Below are positions 62,391 through 64,000 of a DNA stretch of 64,000 bases, piece by piece. This stretch comes from Chromatiales bacterium. GTDB taxonomy: Bacteria > Pseudomonadota > Gammaproteobacteria > Steroidobacterales > GCA-2729495. Position 1 is the first letter of the stretch, and every line of letters begins with the position of its first letter. The notes beneath the pieces were generated by a model, which was not told the origin of the DNA, made no database searches, and worked only from the letters and a program-made list of their open reading frames with translations. The stretch is taken from positions 32,011-96,010 of the forward strand of contig CP070671.1 in assembly GCA_020351875.1 (NCBI GenBank), read 5' to 3'. Both the position numbers and the translations under genes were made by a program.

Positions 62391-63305
62391 TCAGGCCGCT
62401 TCGACCTTATACCCGCGACGCGGGAAATTGACCACGACCTCACCAGCCCGCCGGTCTTCACGCCGTATCCCAATGTCGTCGATGGTCAGCCGCACAAGGT
62501 CGCCCGCAACCGGGACCATGCCGTAGTCATCCGGCGACACGGTCACGCGGTCACCAGCCGACAACTGCAGCGGATCATCCGGGTCGACTTCCGCCTGCGT
62601 CTCGGTGGGCGTATCCCGTGCGACTTGCAGCGCTTGTTCGGCGTCGATTTCCGCGCGTTCGCCGTGGCCGAAGGCCGCCACCCGGTCTGCCCACGCGGCC
62701 AGTGCCTTGAAGGGGCCGAGCAGGGCTTCGATGTCCTGCACATTGCCCCGCACCATCCACACCGGGAAATACGCGAGGATGTCCGCCCAGCCTGGCTGGT
62801 CGCCGAGCAGGTACGGCCTGCCGTCGGCGAGCTGGCGATCCACCAGCGCGACATGGCTGCGCAGTTGGCCATAGAGATGCGGCAGGCTGTCGGCCAGCGT
62901 GTCGAAGTCCATGAAATTGAAGAACGCCTTGCGGTCTGCAAGCAGTGGCTCCGGAATCTCGGCGTTGGTGCCCATGGCCAGGCCGGCGCCCGGTTCGAAG
63001 AAGGCCTTGTCGCTCCACGCGGACAGTGCGAACGCGAGCCCTTCGTTGCCCCCGGGGAACAGACCGGGTTCCGGGTAGCGACGTTCGAGTTCCGCGGCGA
63101 TGCGCTGGGTATCGCAGTAGATGTCGGCGCCGATCTGCATGACCGGCGTCTTGCGATAACCGCCGGTCAGCGCCTCGAGATCCGGCTTCGGCATGATCAG
63201 TGGAATCTGCACCGACTGCCAGGCCAGGCCCTTGAAACCCAGGGCCAGCCGCGCCTTTTCCGCGAAAGGCGACAGGTCGAAATGATGCAGGATGATGTCG
63301 GCCAT
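62391..63305 (-). CDS. Glutathione S-transferase-like protein with C-terminal extension (copy 1)
   Basis: 304 aa, first gene of the GST-acyl-CoA dehydrogenase operon. 'ILHHFDLSPFAEKARLALGF', 'GYRKTPVMQIGADIYCDTQR', 'LVDRQLADGRPYLLGDQPGW'. The same extra tail as its paralogue follows: 'DPDDPLQLSAGDRVTVSPDD' and 'VVVNFPRRGYKVEAA'. Its promoter region, shared with the divergent Rieske oxygenase, holds an 18-bp operator-like site. Confidence 0.87.
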   Translation of the reverse strand: MADIILHHFDLSPFAEKARLALGFKGLAWQSVQIPLIMPKPDLEALTGGYRKTPVMQIGADIYCDTQRIAAELERRYPEPGLFPGGNEGLAFALSAWSDKAFFEPGAGLAMGTNAEIPEPLLADRKAFFNFMDFDTLADSLPHLYGQLRSHVALVDRQLADGRPYLLGDQPGWADILAYFPVWMVRGNVQDIEALLGPFKALAAWADRVAAFGHGERAEIDAEQALQVARDTPTETQAEVDPDDPLQLSAGDRVTVSPDDYGMVPVAGDLVRLTIDDIGIRREDRRAGEVVVNFPRRGYKVEAA

Positions 63306-63362
63306 GGGGCTTGAGGCTGTTGGGGTTCGGGACGTTCAATCCTACGCGCGCCCCCCGAAAAA

Positions 63363-63380
63363 AAACAGTCAGGTCTGTTT
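63363..63380. promoter_or_regulatory. Operator-like palindrome, site B of a shared pair
   Basis: AAACAGTCAGGTCTGTTT; arms AAACAGTC and GTCTGTTT pair at 7 of 8 positions. Matches site A (41574-41591) at 16 of 18 bases. It lies between the divergent GST operon and the Rieske oxygenase, overlapping the probable -35 of the latter. Confidence 0.65.
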
Positions 63381-63401
63381 CTTATCGTCGAGGCCCTCCC
63401 T

Positions 63402-63407
63402 TATACT
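63402..63407 (+). promoter_or_regulatory. Probable -10 box of the Rieske oxygenase gene
   Basis: TATACT (5 of 6 to TATAAT) lies 6 bases before ATG 63414. No Shine-Dalgarno sequence is visible, so the message is likely leaderless. The -35 region (about 63379-63384) is poor and overlaps operator site B, which would fit a regulated promoter. Confidence 0.5.
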
Positions 63408-63413
63408 GAATTC

Positions 63414-64000
63414 ATGGGCCCCCAAGTCATGGAAAAACTGGCCTCCCGCATCGAAACGGAACGGGCCCGCCGGGAGCCGCCGGCCGGTTTTCCGGCCTTA
63501 CCGGACATCCCGCCGGGCCGTTACACCGCCCGTGACTTCCTGGCCCTGGAAGCCGAGCACCTGTGGCACAAGGCCTGGCTGTACGCTGCCCATGTCGACG
63601 AGTTACCCGGCGCCGGCAGTTACAAACTCTGGCAACGCAACGGTTCGCCCATCGTGATCCTGCGCGACCACGATGACGACATCCGGGCCTTCTACAACAT
63701 CTGCCGGCACCGGGGCGGGCCGCTGGTTACCGCCGATGCGGGCATGCTGGACGGCGGGCTCGTCTGCAACTACCACGGCTGGACCTATAACTTGAACGGC
63801 GAGCTGGTGAACCTGCGCGACCGCCGCGACTTCATTGGCCTGGACCCGGGTTGCCGCAACCTGGTCCCCGTTCGCTGCGAACGCCTTGGTAACTGGATAT
63901 TCGTTACCGAAGACCCGGACGCGCCGGCGCTGGCGGATTACCTCGGGCCCGTGCACGACTATTTCACTGCGCTGCCGATCGACAACCTGCGCCTGGTTAG
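63414..64000 (+). CDS. Aromatic-ring-hydroxylating Rieske oxygenase alpha subunit, N-terminal part (cut by window edge)
   Basis: About 195 residues visible, open to the window end. The Rieske [2Fe-2S] ligands are clear: 'NICRHRGGPLV' (CxH) near residue 100 and 'VCNYHGWTYNLNGELV' (CxxH) near 120. The catalytic mononuclear-iron domain lies beyond the window. The preceding 'LEAEHLWHKAWLYAAHVDEL' is the usual lead-in. Hydroxylates or demethylates a ring substrate; the ferredoxin at 41647 is a good candidate electron donor because of the shared promoter site. Confidence 0.9.
   Translation, partial: MGPQVMEKLASRIETERARREPPAGFPALPDIPPGRYTARDFLALEAEHLWHKAWLYAAHVDELPGAGSYKLWQRNGSPIVILRDHDDDIRAFYNICRHRGGPLVTADAGMLDGGLVCNYHGWTYNLNGELVNLRDRRDFIGLDPGCRNLVPVRCERLGNWIFVTEDPDAPALADYLGPVHDYFTALPIDNLRLV

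Noticed and set aside
1-64000. CRISPR array, phage module or complete insertion sequence
   Set aside because: No regularly spaced repeats, cas genes, integrase, transposase or phage structural genes were seen anywhere in the window.

Overview
The window reads as the chromosome of a high-GC Gram-negative heterotroph, most likely a gammaproteobacterium. It has lipoprotein and Tat signals, a TonB-dependent receptor ending in Phe, RND transport, many c-type cytochromes, a REP-like palindrome, and dense operons with 1-4 base start/stop overlaps. No ribosomal or other marker gene is present, so the placement rests on gene style only.

Layout. 1-8.9 kb holds the end of an amidohydrolase, a PQQ-type dehydrogenase fused to a diheme cytochrome and broken by one in-frame TAG, a PrnB-like (DUF1864) gene with a small partner, a nine-heme cytochrome with an apparent CTG start, and a saccharopine-dehydrogenase-like gene. 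9-17 kb is one forward operon: an autoregulated TetR gene, fused isobutyryl-CoA mutase IcmF, a signal-less BtuF-like protein, a DUF1289 protein, a MoxR ATPase with its VWA partner, and an enoyl-CoA hydratase. 17-21 kb holds a divergent TetR/SDR pair, a cytochrome-PQQ propeller lipoprotein and an SRPBCC protein. 21-26 kb is AT-richer and accessory in character: a VTT membrane protein, a Lys/Ala-tailed protein, a secreted TPR protein, a small membrane protein and a Tat-exported split-Soret-type cytochrome.

26-37 kb is the most unusual part. Seven minus-strand genes, every junction overlapping, encode four different B12-binding radical SAM enzymes, two acetyltransferase-like proteins and a GH3-type acyl-adenylating enzyme, with an RND exporter-like gene just upstream. 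I do not recognise this combination. It looks like a pathway for an unknown, probably lipid-like or exported metabolite. 37-39 kb contains a REP-like palindrome, an AT-rich flavin-type gene, and a decayed tRNA-Gly followed by a hairpin.

39-64 kb is a catabolic region. It encodes CoA ligases, acyl-CoA dehydrogenases, SDRs, MaoC-type hydratases, a thiolase-like aldolase with a DUF35 partner, an IpdAB-like CoA-transferase pair, a KstD-like flavoprotein, SnoaL-like and ABM proteins, GSTs, a Rieske ferredoxin and a Rieske oxygenase. The gene set resembles steroid or bile-acid side-chain and ring catabolism, but the substrate cannot be fixed from sequence. Two nearly identical 18-bp palindromic sites, one before the Rieske ferredoxin and one before the Rieske oxygenase 22 kb away, suggest one regulon and a matched electron donor and oxygenase.
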